Made by a program: the position numbers and the translations under genes
Shown here: piece by piece, positions 1-11,340 of the stretch
Numbering within the stretch: the first letter of the stretch is position 1
How the letters are laid out: the number at the start of each line of letters is the position of its first letter
Source of the DNA: Galeruca laticollis
Taxonomy: Eukaryota > Arthropoda > Insecta > Coleoptera > Chrysomelidae
Length of the DNA: 64,000 nucleotides
Reading direction: 5' to 3'
Assembly: GCA_963921935.1 (NCBI GenBank)
Contig: OY998180.1
Span: forward strand, 212,528,744-212,592,743
The notes under the pieces: generated by a model
The model's database searches: none
What the model was told of the DNA's origin: nothing
What the model saw: the letters and a program-made list of their open reading frames with translations, nothing else

Positions 1-2353
1 TGACTGGGTTATAGGTGAGTGGGTTAGAAAATAACGCTTCCCACTGCGACCCTGATGTGTCTATTGTGGCTCACACCTTGGTAGAGTTCGCTGGATAGTC
101 CACACCCTTTGATAAAGAAGATATTCGTACTATGCGAGACTTCTTTGAAGTACGTGGATTCCAGTCGGGTAAACCCGAAGGTCTGAAGTCTGAGTATTTC
201 CAATGCAGAGCAGGTACAGAGAATGTTCTCTGAAGTTTCACCTTCCACGTAGCAGAAGCGACAGTCCGATTTTTGTTACAGACCCATCCTTCTCAAGTGA
301 GTTCCTAGATGACAGTGACCTGTCAATAGTTCTGTCAGAATACTTAAATCAAACCTACGCCATTCTAGAACCAGTTGAGAGACTTTCTTAGAGGGGTTTG
401 CGATAAACGCCTTCGAGTGACTGGCTCTCCAGAGCCTAAGCGTTTTATACTTGACTCAATCGGTGCTTATTGCAATGCCAACGACGGATTCTGGTGCGAT
501 GAAGGCAGAGTCGGTTCCTTTTCTGGAAAGAGCTTCGGCCTCTTCATTACCCTCCACGCCGCTGTGCCCTAGGACCTAGATCAGAGTAACTTCTTTCCGC
601 TTGCCCAGGTAGTCAAGGATCTGAATGCAGCTCCAAACTAGCTTATTATTCACTCGATTGTATAATGCTTTTAGAGCCGCCTGGCTACCTGAGATGATTT
701 TAATAGACCTGTTCACTGGATGCCTGTTAGTCAGCTCTCTGGCGCCAAGCTCTATAGGGATTATCTCTGCATGGAAGATAGTGGTGCACTTGCCAAGGTT
801 TAATGAGGTTTTAACTTCCGATCCTACACCGTTCTCGGTTTTGGAGCCGTCCGGGAACAGCACATAATCTGAGGGAGAATAGAAATTGTCACTATTATGC
901 CAACGCTGTAGGCTTTTATTATGTGCACCTGGGGAGCTAGTGAGTCTAGAATCATTCCAAGTATGTTGTGTGTACTGATTTTACTCAGCAGACTTGTGTG
1001 ATCTCTTTGTAGCTCCTTGTTGCCCTGGTTATTTGACGTCAAAAGTCTGTAGGTGACCATCCTAGCTTTCTTATCTGACTTTATATACAGAGGGGTTAGG
1101 TATAGGATGGTCTCCATGGCAAGTGTCGGTGTTGTCGACAGAGTTCCCGTAATGGCCACTCAGCGAGGCACTGTATATCAGACAGCCTCATTATAGACGT
1201 CCCTTGCAATCCTTTTTGCCACCAGACGACCGAGCCATAGAGTACCATTGGTTTAATAACAGCTTGATGTATCCAGTATTATCATGTTGTTGCTTATGCT
1301 CCAGATTTTGCCACATATCCTTCTTAGATTCCAGAGGGATGATGTGGCTTTGTTGATTTTGTTTTCCAGATGGGAGTTAAAGGTCAATTTTTTCTCCAGG
1401 ATTTTACCCAAATTTTTGACCTCCTCCTTAGAGTGAATTGGCACTCCAGATACTAAGGGTATCAGTTGTTTATCTAATTTCCTTCTTAGTGTGAATGGAA
1501 CGATTACAGTTTTTATAGGGTTCACAGACATCTGTTCCTTGTCACATCATCCGCTTATCGTGTTTAGGGTTTGTTGAAGAACGTTGGAAATAACTTCCTC
1601 TTGCTTCCCTCTAATTAGGATTGCTAGGTAATCCGCATAGCATTGGATTTCTACCCCCTGTTTAGAAAGTATATTCAGCAGGTCGTCTACCAGAATCGTC
1701 CAGAGTAAGGGTGAAAGTACATCCCCTTGGGGACGTCCTCCTGCGGGCCTAAATCTGACCGTCTCTTCTTGCAGCGGTGCTGAAATTAGATTTTCTATCC
1801 CTCTCCTATGAAGAGCCGTGAATAGAGACTGTGGGAAGGCGTTATTGAACGCACCATAAATGTACAAAGAAGGCACCCAGCGTAATCTCTTTTTTTAAGA
1901 GAATGGTCGATTTTGTCTACAAGGTTGAATAGAGCAAGGTCCGTCGACTTGCCTGCTTGGTAAGCATATTGGAGGAGGTTAAACGGAAGATTCCGTAGGG
2001 GTCCATCCCGAACGTGCTTGTGCAGGATCATCTCTAAGATTTTTAGGAGGAATGATGTTAAGTAGATAAGACGGTAGGAATTTGATAGAGACGTAACCAC
2101 TCTACCTGCCTTCTGGATGAACATAACTTTTCCCACCGTCCACCCTAGACCCTAGTGGAATGTAGTTCCACGCTAGACTTGCTCTGTATATTCTTACCAA
2201 AACCGGCAGTAAGATGTCTAGGCCAATTTGGAGAAGGGCGGGGAATATTCCATCCTCTCTCGGCGATTTAAAGAAGGAAATGAGTGTACCGCCCAAATAA
2301 CTGACTGGACTTGATAGAGATATAAATCGCTGTGAAATCGTTACAGAACTCAA
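1..2353 (-). pseudogene. R1-like non-LTR retrotransposon, decayed ORF2 (RT, RNase H, C-terminal finger region)
   Basis: Read on the minus strand this is one LINE polyprotein broken into many frames. From 2353 down to about 1800 come RT motifs 0-2 (a PGEDGI-like stretch, then SYRLIYLTSF, then AYQAGKSTD). Near 1690-1750 is GRPQGDVLSPLLW, and just after it the catalytic box reads YADYL instead of YADDL, so an essential Asp is lost. 1253-1531 is the region after RT. 824-1159 has the MAITGxxxTTPT segment typical of R1-group proteins. 576-863 is RNase H (FPDGSKTENG, then a HAE and an SGSQAAL stretch). 24-248 is the Cys-rich tail followed by LRLQTFGF. The order matches R1/related clades, which are target-specific rDNA elements in many insects, but no rDNA is visible here. 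The element runs off the left edge. Many frameshifts and stops: dead. Confidence 0.85.
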
Positions 2354-2740
2354 CAGAACACTGCATGAAAACTACAATGATTTTAATTTAGTCTACACGG
2401 ATGCTTCGAAATCACAGGCTGGAGTAGGTGCTGTAATAGTGACTTCAACTAAAACTTACAGCATAAAAGTGTCCCCTTCACTAGCATCTTTACGGCAGAG
2501 CTCTATGCTCTCTTCCATCCTCTCAAATTAATTACTTCCTTTCCAAATCTCAAAACCCTAATTTAAACTGATTCCTTAAGTAGTATATATTCCTTGAAAC
2601 ATCTTGATCCCAAGCATCCGATAGAACAATCAATTAACTCACAGCTTCAAAAAATCCACAACGACAACAAATCAATCGATTTCATGTGGATTACTGCATA
2701 CATCGGTATCAGAGGCAACGAAGAAGCGGATTTATGCGCA
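2354..2740 (+). pseudogene. I-clade LINE RNase H fragment
   Basis: A short plus-strand remnant carrying the RNase H domain of an I-type LINE. Seen directly: YTDASKSQAGVGAVIVT near 2394-2445 (first catalytic Asp) and, in another frame after several breaks, IDFMWITAYIGIRGNEEADLCA near 2676-2740, the end of the RNase H fold. The same two blocks occur as YTDASK and WIPSHIGIRGNEGADRCA in the larger I element at 24.2-29.3 kb, so the families are related but not identical. It is cut on the right exactly where a Penelope-like 3' end begins at 2741, which creates a short chimeric reading frame (2594-2791). Confidence 0.75.
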
Positions 2741-3273
2741 CTGCATTTCCTTGAAGAATTAGAAATTAGAAGACACTTAAGATACACATAATATCAAGTT
2801 GTCAATGAACAGATAAATCTAGGGAGTTCTCCACTATTAAACTGTCTTCTTAAGTGATAATTGTAAAGATCAGCAGACACAGTTTTCCTGGTTTTCTATA
2901 TCATTGCACAGTTATACTGATCTTAATTGGAAAAATGATATCCAGGATATCACCATAGGGCTAATAATATCTAAGCTTCGATATTTGTAATATCACATCT
3001 TTTTTCTATAAACATATATTAAGTCAATCACAAGTTAGGTCACATCTTGGTCTAGCCAAAAATAACTACTAAACATCAGGTAGGCATCAAATTAAATGTA
3101 ACTTCTGTCATTCTGACGATGATATTTAGGTAATATCGAAGCGATTGTCAATTTTTTAGAATTTTTAACATATTTTTTAATATATTGTGGAATTAGCTAG
3201 AAACAGTGAGTTTCATTTAAAACAGTAATATGAGTAGATTCCACGAAGTAAGTGTCGAGACAGTTAATTTCAT
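2741..3273 (+). mobile_element. 5'-truncated Penelope-like element, 3' end
   Basis: From 2741 the sequence matches, copy against copy, the 3' part of the Penelope-like element (PLE) at 49.57-52.34 kb, here on the plus strand. It starts inside the last coding block (LHFLEELEIRRHLR, against LHFLEKLEIRRHLR in the longer copy), passes the stop codon, and continues through an AT-rich terminal region with a hammerhead-like motif, ending near a CGAGACAGTTAATTT-type boundary. That boundary segment also borders the 5' start of the other copy and the small insertion at 13.8 kb. 5' truncation is common for PLEs. The right end is set by loss of similarity to the other copies. Confidence 0.8.
3094..3171 (+). 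ncRNA. Hammerhead-type ribozyme motif in PLE terminus, decayed copy
   Basis: Core CTGACGA at 3113-3119. Stem II GATATT/AATATC is at 3121-3126 and 3132-3137, then GAA at 3138-3140, a tiny stem III with a two-base loop (3141-3148), and the cleavage-site C at 3149. Stem I forms from TTCT/AGAA and the outer ATGT/ACAT pairing. Hammerheads with a minimal stem III are known from Penelope-like elements. In this copy the base after GAA is G rather than A and stem III relies on G-U pairs. One unpaired U also separates the core from stem II. It is probably weak or inactive. The better copy is at 49628-49704. Confidence 0.6.
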
Positions 3274-3779
3274 ATTTATTTGATGTAATTGAAGATTTTC
3301 ATAGTAATAACTAAATACATATAACGTTCTAACACTAATACGTAAGTACAAAAAACAATTAAGTAATATTTTCATTGTTTCATTTTCAAAACCAACATTT
3401 ACCAACTGTTTTTGGTAAAACTTAGCATATACCTACCAAACTTTGTGTCAATTATCATGACTTCGGTCACGTTCATTATTATGAGCTATAAATTGTTATT
3501 GTGGTCCGTAGATTGACGATTTTATCGCTCAACTCAGTTTTATTGTTACAGAAAGCTCAATTTGCAATCATTATCTTATCTGTGATTCCAGTTTCTCTCT
3601 TGTCTTTATTGCACATTGTTTTACTTATGTATTTCAACGATTAATCTCCCCTAAGTGTCTGCTACAAATTATTTTTTCTCATTAATTTTGTTTTGGTAAT
3701 ATTTAACTTCAGTGCATTCTTCTGACTTTTGAATGATTTCTTCTAACATGTGTGGCATTCATTTTACGTTATGATAGAT
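3274..3779. other. Non-coding, AT-rich spacer
   Basis: About 500 bp between the PLE end and the next LINE. I see no coding similarity, terminal repeats or RNA gene here. The short minus-strand frame at 3217-3405 overlaps the PLE end and has no recognisable motif. Confidence 0.5.
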
Positions 3780-4724
3780 ATAGATATAGCTACTACGTTC
3801 TTCATCGGACTTATATGTGAACTGACAGGAAAACATACAAAAAGAATCAAAAAGAAAAAGGAGGATAAAATAAGGAAAGATTGGGTCACAAAAGCACTAA
3901 TGAAATCAATAAATACAAAAAATCAACTGTATAAAAAATATCGGGAGAACCCAGAAGATTACGGACAGGAATTTAAGAATTACCGCAATCATCCAAACCG
4001 TGTAATGTAAATTTCGAAATTAAACTATTATAGAGCGGAGATTGAAAAAAAGAAAGAAAGCTCAAAGCATCTTTGGAACAGAATAAACAGTATGGAATGT
4101 AAGAAAAAAAAGTCAACCATCAAAGAAATTATCACTGATAATGATGTATTGACCGATGACCTAAAAATTGCAAACGCCTAGAATAAACATTATGCGGAAG
4201 TGGGGAAAAAACTGGCTTCATTAATTCAAAAACCTATCACTGATCCAATGCCAAGAAAATCTCTGCCACACTCAATGTTTCTTAAACCTGTAGATGAGGA
4301 TGAAATATGCCAGATCATAAATTCAATGAAACCAAATAAATCGACAGGAGTAGATAAAATTAAAGCTGAAACTCTCAAAGAAATTCAAATAGAAATCGCC
4401 AAACCCATGGCATACCTCGTTAACAATATAATGAAATCTGGTGTATGTTCCTCTATACTCAAAGTAGCCGTTATAAAACCACTTCATAACAAAGGAAAAA
4501 ATTGTGTGATTGAAAATTATAGACCAGTTTCACTTATATCCAACATCGCGAAAAATTTTGAAAAAAATCTCAAGAATAGACTCAATGATTATATAAAGAA
4601 AAACAACTTGCTATCAGAAAAACAGTTTGGGTTCAGAGAAGGTAAATCTACCAAAGATGCTATAATAAGCTTAACATCCCAAATTTATAGAGCGATAGAT
4701 AACGGAAACCCTAGTCTGTGTGTA

Positions 4725-4884
4725 TTTTTAGACCTATCCAAGGTTTTCGATACTGTAAGCGATACACAGCTTCTCGAAACCTTGGAAGATATTGGAGTTC
4801 GGGGAACAACTTATAATCTTCTAGAAAGCTATCTGTACCAGAGAAAACAATTTGTACAAATTGAAAATAAAGTTAGTTCAGTTT
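4725..4884 (+). repeat. Left copy of 160-bp direct duplication flanking an insertion
   Basis: These 160 bases (RT codons around the LDLSKVFDT block) recur at 5109-5268 with one difference that I can see (g at 4761, c at 5145). Together they bracket the foreign segment 4885-5108. Far longer than any usual target-site duplication. Confidence 0.9.
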
Positions 4885-5108
4885 ATATCCAATCTGATTT
4901 TCCGCCTTCAACTTCCCAGCAATCAAACACACAGCCGTCCCAATCTACAAACACAACACCTATTACTTCACACAAAATAAAGATTCTTGCCAAGTTCCAC
5001 TGTCACAGAATCTCTCTCTGCTAAAACTAACAACACAGCCCCCACTTTCCATATCCCATTCAAATATATTCCAAAACTCATTAAGAAAAAAGCTAAAAAA
5101 AACTACAC
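4885..5108 (+). mobile_element. 224-bp copy of an I-clade gag segment inserted in the LINE RT
   Basis: This block matches 8952-9175 base for base apart from one visible difference (c near 5079, t near 9146). The source lies in the Ser/Thr/Pro-rich gag (ORF1) region of the I-clade LINE at 8.8-11.3 kb, and the same peptide (YIQSDFPPSTSQQSN and on) is read in both places. The insert has no tail of its own, no terminal repeats and no promoter, so it is a templated patch rather than a mobile element in its own right. Both junctions share 2-3 nt with the source (TTT on the left, TT on the right). Confidence 0.9.
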
Positions 5109-5268
5109 TTTTTAGACCTATCCAAGGTTTTCGATACTGTAAGCCATACACAGCTTCTCGAAACCTTGGAAGATATTGGAGTTCGGGGAACAACTTATAA
5201 TCTTCTAGAAAGCTATCTGTACCAGAGAAAACAATTTGTACAAATTGAAAATAAAGTTAGTTCAGTTT
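5109..5268 (+). repeat. Right copy of 160-bp direct duplication flanking an insertion
   Basis: Second copy of 4725-4884, after which the LINE reading continues into the GVPQGT block. The offset between the copies is 384 bases (160 plus the 224-base insert). Confidence 0.9.
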
Positions 5269-6130
5269 GGTGTGCCACAAGGCACTGTCCTTGGGGCACT
5301 ATTATTCTAAATATATCTTAAAAACTTACTCACCTTGAATAGTACAGGAACTATAATCAGCTTCGCAGATGATACAGTGATTTTGTATGAGCATAAAAAT
5401 TGTCATGACCTGAAAGAAAAAGTGGAAGCTGATATGCCACAAATTATCAATTGGTTTAATCATCAACTATTGACAATAAACTATGAAAAAACTAAATTTA
5501 TGACTTTCACGGCTTACAGGAATCATTTACCACATTTCAACATTCTCGATATACGGAACGGCGAGTTGATTGTGGATGTTTCCAGAACAGGTATCATTAA
5601 ATATTTGGGTGTAACGATAGATAGTCATATGAGATGGGACGTTCACACTGAGAATGTGACAAAAACCTTAAGAAGTATGCTGTTGAAATTCAAATATTTG
5701 AGCAAATTACTTGACACTTATCACTTGGGGATCATTTACTTCGCTCTGGTGGAATCTCGTATTCAATATGCTGTACTGAGCTGGGGAGGGGTTGTTGCTA
5801 CTCACTTGAAAAAGTTGGAAACGGTGCAGAAACGAATTCTGAAAATTATGTATCGAAAAAAACCAACCGTGTCAAGCAATTTGCTTTTTTTACAAGCGAG
5901 AATCTTCGATGTAAGACAAATATTTCTTAATAACATTCTTACTCATATACACAAAAACAAAAATCTATTAAATAATACCATGAACATTTCACTAGGAAAA
6001 AAAAGAATATCACGTTAAAGTAGTACAAAAATTGGACAACGAAATATATTATATCTCATTTCAAAATTTTTTAATTTTCTACCCCCTGAACAAAAAATGA
6101 ATATAATGAATATAAATTCTCGTTACATCC

Positions 6131-6724
6131 TGAAAAAAATAATAAGAAAATATGTTCTTAACATAAAAATCGAGATCTGGTTCGATCTCTTTTTGACTGA
6201 CAGACTTTTTAAATCTTCATGTTACTATTAATTGTGTTAAATGATTCAATGTCGTTTGTCAATTTACAAAGTGTTTGTTTTCTATATTTTATTGTAAATG
6301 TTTTCTATTTTTATTGTTCATTTTCTCGAATTTATGAACGAAATATGTTGAATGCCTAAGATGGAAATCAACAACGTGAAAGTAAACCTGTTTTACATTC
6401 TGAATATCTGATGTGTTTGGCAAATGTTGTAAATATTTTGTATTTTATAGTGAATGTTTTATATTTTTTATTGTTAGTTTTCTCTTATTTATATATGAAA
6501 TGTGTTTAATGTCCAAATGTTAGAAATCAATATATTAATATAAAAAAGGTGAATTCAAACCTACTTTACATTGTCAATATCTATGCAGAAAAACTATTGG
6601 AAATTTAATTGGGTAAAACACACGCGCAACTTTAGTTTTAGTGGGAATTCCATGTTTATTTACATGTGAACAATAATTTTTATGTAAACCATGTAATAAC
6701 ATTTTGATAAATAAATTATTATTC
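6131..6724 (+). other. Probable LINE 3' UTR with a degenerate ~170-bp tandem duplication
   Basis: Non-coding and AT-rich. Two related units lie head to tail, about 6257-6421 and 6422-6590. Each has a run of TTTTATTGTNAATGTTTT type, then ATGAACGAAATATGTT / ATATGAAATGTGTT, and ends in a TTTACATT-AATATCT motif (6392 and 6564). The stretch ends near 6705-6724 with GATAAATAAATTATTATT, which resembles the simple A/T-rich 3' ends of insect LINEs. I infer this is the 3' UTR of the LINE ending near 6130. Confidence 0.45.
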
Positions 6725-8183
6725 TGTTTCCCTTTTTCATTATGTCTTACGCCTAGGGCTTCCTATATTCCATACCGTATCTGATTATTCTTCTAGGTAC
6801 ATCTGCAATGGCTGCAATAAATAGGTAAGTAGCGAATCTCTTTGTTCAACTTCTTTACTTATAATAAATTCTTTGGTTCATACTTTCTGAGTTTCAACAG
6901 TGATTCTTGTTTCCCGGGTTATACAGATTAGTCTCCCAATTCATCAGCCATTCCTGTATCTCCTTCAATATATTTAGGATCTTAAATAAAAGTTGAAAGT
7001 GGATAAATGATAATTTACTTAGACACGCTCTATTATTAAGTAAATTCAACGATTTTGTATAATTTCTTTTTTGTTAGAAATGGTTGATCCTTCTATAACA
7101 TAATTTTCAATGCTTTTTCCATATTTGCATAAAATTGTTGAAGGAATTATATTCTATTTGCATCTTGAATATTCCCTGTATAAATACATACTATTTTTGT
7201 ACTCACTTTAGATATAACAGTAGACAATACCGACTCTCCTCGTAATACAAATCTTTTTATTTTCTGCCCTGCGTTTCATGTGTCCAGGACTTGGTAAAGA
7301 CTGCTTATATTAATTTTATGTTTGCCCTAAGGACAATTACGAGTTCTCGTTCTATTCGGAGGGAACGAATGACTGACCTTGATTCGTTAATAATTTATTA
7401 TTCTTGATGGAATTTTCACTGGCAATTTAACGTTCTGTTAAAACGAGGGGATGCTTCATGTCATAAAATTATAAATGAGAATGCAAAAAGTTTTATAAAA
7501 AAAGAAATAATCTTTTAAGCACCTAGCAATCCGTTTAATTTCTAAGACGACAAAATTATCTAGAACTCGAACTAAACGGATTTATTTTCTTCAATATTGC
7601 ATTTTTATTTTATTATTTTCATGAATACGATTCATATTAAAAAAAATTTATGGCATTGGGCATCTAATAAGATCTTATTTCAAAGCTTTTATTTGAAATC
7701 CGTCTTTTAGTCTTGGAAATTAATTCAAATCTACATTATTTAAAAATATATGATGTAATTCATAGTCATACAATCTCTTACCATCGAACTGTCACCATAC
7801 CAAGCTATCGTATACAGGCAATATCTCGCTTATTTGACAAGATAATTGAAAAATAAAAAAAGTACTTTGAATGCCATTGATATACATTCAAAATGACGTA
7901 TAAAAATTATTACATTTCACAGCCCTGTCGTCAACCCCTCATTTATTATTTTCAAATACCACCCCCTGTATATTGTAATTGAAAATTGCGTCTCATGGAT
8001 ATGGGCTAGATTTCCATCACATCCCATTCCAAAATATTTTAAGAAGGGACACATATATACCTATTTGTTTGATACAAATGTTGAAAATAAAGATCCAACA
8101 CTTACCGATATAGATCATGCTGGCCAAAGTGCTACAACCGTGAAACCATTAAGCTGAGGAAGTCAATTTTTGACAGTGATATA

Positions 8184-8186
<3 letters not shown>
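6725..8186. other. Non-coding, AT-rich
   Basis: No coding similarity recognised. It holds one copy of a dispersed repeat (7793-7993, listed separately) and otherwise only low-complexity A/T runs. Confidence 0.5.
7793..7993 (-). repeat. Dispersed repeat, copy 1 (inverted relative to 11.66 kb)
   Basis: The reverse complement of this segment aligns by eye over nearly 200 bp with 11664-11850. Shared blocks include GACGCAATTTTCAATTACA, an ACAGGGG-TG box, a TTATTTTTNAATTATCTT block and GAGATATTGCCTGT-TACGATA. Non-coding, identity unknown. Confidence 0.65.

Positions 8187-8233
<47 letters not shown>
8187..8233. repeat. (TA)n microsatellite
   Basis: Uninterrupted TA dinucleotide run of roughly 45 bp. 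Confidence 0.95.
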
Positions 8234-8235
<2 letters not shown>

Positions 8236-8296
8236 GTATATGTAAACGTCAGGCTTCATTTAACATACGCAAACAATATGATCTATAGATTGCTTT

Positions 8297-8780
8297 TAAT
8301 AAAACGTCAGGGGCTATTACCAAGTGTAGTTGTGGATGTAAACAGTCTGCCTTAGGCAAGTGTTCACATGTGGTTGCCTTATTGCTTTTTTAGTGAAGTA
8401 TGTTGAACAATTTTGTAATCTTTTAATCTCCACAACTAGTAAAGCAAAAGAATGGGGAAAAGGATCTAATATCCGTAGTCCAGGCAACATTGTTGGTAAA
8501 TATCCTATTAAAAGATATAAACCTTCCAAAAAGGGCAACATTCAATTCTTTACCAAGTAAATACAAACGAACCATCAATGTAAATAATTTTTTCTCAGAT
8601 CTAGATCTTGAAGTAACAACAATGTTTCAGACTATTTTAAAATATAAATATGAAGACTTTTCCTATAATGAGAACATACTTGGTATTTTGTTTATTAATA
8701 ACAACAAAATATTAGCACTTTGTGATCTTTTTAAATTACTTAATTATCCTTATATGAAAAATTGTCTCCACCCACGTTTT
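8297..8780 (+). pseudogene. SWIM-type zinc-finger protein fragment
   Basis: From 8297 one frame reads KTSGAITKCSCGCKQSALG and then KCSHVVALLLF before stops. C-x-C followed by C-x-H is the SWIM zinc-binding signature; the Cys codons are at 8325 and 8331 and the C-x-H at 8361-8369. After a one-base shift the reading continues (FLVKYVEQFCNLLIST, then KAKEWGKGSN) in the manner of the insect proteins that pair a SWIM finger with a YqaJ-like nuclease domain. A further shift near 8535 gives an open stretch to 8780 (ATFNSLPSKYKRT and on) that I do not recognise. No nuclease motif is seen. It could be a relic of a host gene or of a gene carried by a large transposon. The SWIM motif is clear; the assignment of the rest is inference. 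Confidence 0.6.
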
Positions 8781-11340
8781 TAAAAACTTCATTATCCTTT
8801 CGAAGACAATTTTATATTGTACCATCTTCCGAAAACTTCGAGCTACATACTTCCTTATTAATTTCTTTTGATAACAGTAGGTGGCCTAATACCCAAATTG
8901 CTTCCCATCCATCATTATTAAACATACAAGCATCAAACACGAACAGTCTTTATATCCAATCTGATTTTCCGCCTTCAACTTCCCAGCAATCAAACACACA
9001 GCCGTCCCAATCTACAAACACAACACCTATTACTTCACACAAAATAAAGATTCTTGCCAAGTTCCACTGTCACAGAATCTCTCTCTGCTAAAACTAACAA
9101 CACAGCCCCCACTTTCCATATCCCATTCAAATATATTCCAAAACTTATTAAGAAAAAAGCTAAAAAAAACTACACTTGAAAATAAGATATCTGAAAGTTC
9201 CAGGACAATTATCACTGGTCTGTATAATAAATCTCCTGACTGTAATTTGAGTACTTTATAGCATTTCTGGGAAACAGATATGGGTCTAAGGATCCACTAT
9301 CAGAAGCTCAACAATTTACGAAAGATATTAAATCATTACTTTCTGACATGTATACTATTTATCCTGCGCTTACCGATAGTTCTCTCAAAAATCGATTTGC
9401 AATAATCTGTCTGACAGTTCTCTCATCTCACAAACTTCTTACTAAACATTTAATCTTATACAATGGAACCCCGTCTCGAACGTATACAACAATTAGTATC
9501 TGATACCCAAGATGATATTGCTTGTCTCTATGAGAGACAGACAGGAATTTGTCGCCCCCAAAAAATTACAATTTGTAGCATTTACATTCCTCCAAATTAC
9601 GACCTTAGTGAATTCGATCTTGCTGATCTAGTAAGGCAATTGAAACCTCCATACATCGGAGTTGGTGACTTTAATGTACACAATGTCATTTGGGGATCAA
9701 AACAAATTTTTGGAAGAGCAAAAACATTTGAAAATTTCTTAAACCACAATATTGTTTGCATACTGAACTCAGGTGCAGAAACGCACTTAAATATTGCTAC
9801 AGGCAATCTTTCTTTTATTGACCTTATTCTATGTGACACTAAAACTACCCCGTCCCTTTTCTGGAAAAGGCTAGACAGTCTTTATATGACAGTAATCATT
9901 TTCCAATCCCCATCTCTCAAAAATCAAAAACCACATTAATCTGTAAAACAAGATGGAAAATTTCCAATGCTGACTGGAATGCATATAAAGAATTTACTAA
10001 ATATCAAATATCTCATCTACAATTTTTTGTAAATATCGAGGAATCGGTTACAACATTCAGTAACTGTGTAATCTAAGGAGCAGAAATGTACGTTGGGAAA
10101 TCTTTAATACCAGCATCCCTATAACTCGTTCCCCGATGTAAAACTGCATTAAACAAATAAAGGAAGACTAGAAATACAGATAGCTATATAAATTTCAAAA
10201 AACTAGAAGCCAGAGCAAGATGGGTGGTAAAGCAGAGTAAACAAGATTCTTGGAATAACTATGTTTCTTTACTTAACTTTGACACACCCCCGGGAAAAGT
10301 CTGGACTAAAATGAAAGGCAATAGAACTCAGACTAAAATCTCTGCGTTGATTTTTCAGGATAATATTGTCACTGACACAACAAATCGAAAATTTAATAGA
10401 TACTCATTTTCAAGAGAAATACAAACAAAAGAAAAAAAATAATCAAAACCACAATCAACTGAGTCTACACTCTCTATTACTCCCTCTGTCATATCTGATC
10501 TCGACTCTTTGAACCTTCCATTTTCATTCGAAGAGTTAACTTACGTTCTTTCTTCTTGTAAAAATTTTGCCGCTGGGCCCGATAATATACAATTTCTCAA
10601 ATATTTATCACCGATCTCCTTAAATAAATTACTAAAATTATATAACACCATCTAAACTACAGAACAATTCCTAGCACAATGGCGAGAATCAGTTTCAATT
10701 CTAGTGGTAAAATCATGCAAACTATCAACAGATCTAAACTCATATCGTCTCATTTCTTTAACATGCATACTGTGTAAGTTGATGGAAAAGATGATAATTA
10801 AAAGGATACTTTGGTACTTAGAAAACCACAAAATAATCAATCCAGCACAATCGGGGTTCAGACCATACCGTAGTACTATGGACAACCTCACCTATCTATA
10901 TACATTCATTGTACATGCTTACCTTGACAGACAGGATATTGTAGCTGTCGTATTTGATATTGAAAGTGCCTTTGATACCCTATCAAAATCAGCAATACTT
11001 AATAATATCAGATAATACGTAACGTATTGGCTTTTGTACAAAATTTCCTAATCGATAGATCATTCCAGGTATCTACTAATGGACAATTTTCCTCGCAACA
11101 CTTACGATATAATGGCGTACCTCAAGGATACAACGCTCTTTATAATAGCCATAAATGACATATGCTCATCAATTAGGCCCCCTATTAAGTTCCCTATATC
11201 CGCAGAGGATCTAATTTTCTTTTGCAGTGGTAAAAATAACTAAACTACATGTAACTAAATTCAGACAGCGGTAAATAAACTGGTTGTCACTTCTCAGCTG
11301 CCTAATCGAAAATTAATAAATTCAGTAAAGCATCAAGACC
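8781..11340 (+). pseudogene. I-clade LINE, decayed (gag, endonuclease, RT)
   Basis: ORF1 remnants run to about 9450. FRRQFYIVPSSENFEL (8800s) aligns with FRRHIFVTPHN of the element at 24-29 kb, then comes a Ser/Thr/Pro-rich part, then a gag C-terminus (GSKDPLSEAQQF, IYPALTDSSLKNRF) matching LGSHNALEVV / IYPLLTERRIKSR. The 9463-9939 frame is the endonuclease (YIPPNYDLSEFD, GVGDFNVHNVIWGS, then FIDLILCD). RT follows at about 10500-11230: AAGPDNIQFLKYL, SYRLISLTCILCKLMEK, QSGFRPYRSTMDN, FDIESAFDT, GVPQGY, and a catalytic box reading ISAEDL where YADDL is expected. RNase H was not found, so the element is 3'-truncated or decayed past recognition beyond about 11340. Many stops and shifts. It contains the segment copied into the LINE at 4.9 kb. 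Confidence 0.8.

Larger units (their letters stand above)
3780..6130 (+). pseudogene. CR1/Jockey-like LINE ORF2 (linker and RT), 5'-truncated and interrupted
   Basis: A LINE without RNase H. The left part (3840-4190) is the Lys-rich linker between endonuclease and RT (KDWVTKAL, LYKKYRENPEDY). RT begins near 4290. Seen in order: NKSTGVDKI, ENYRPVSLIS, KQFGFREGKST, then LDLSKVFDTV (usually KAFDTV) at 4724-4755. The frame is then split by an inserted segment (4885-5108) and resumes after a duplicated 160 bp. A CGVPQGTVLGPLL-type block near 5270-5300 is frameshifted. From 5335 FADDTVILYE gives an intact catalytic box, followed by the thumb region to 6018 and broken C-terminal codons to about 6130. 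The endonuclease is missing. The CR1-versus-Jockey clade is an inference from motifs. Not functional. Confidence 0.85.
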
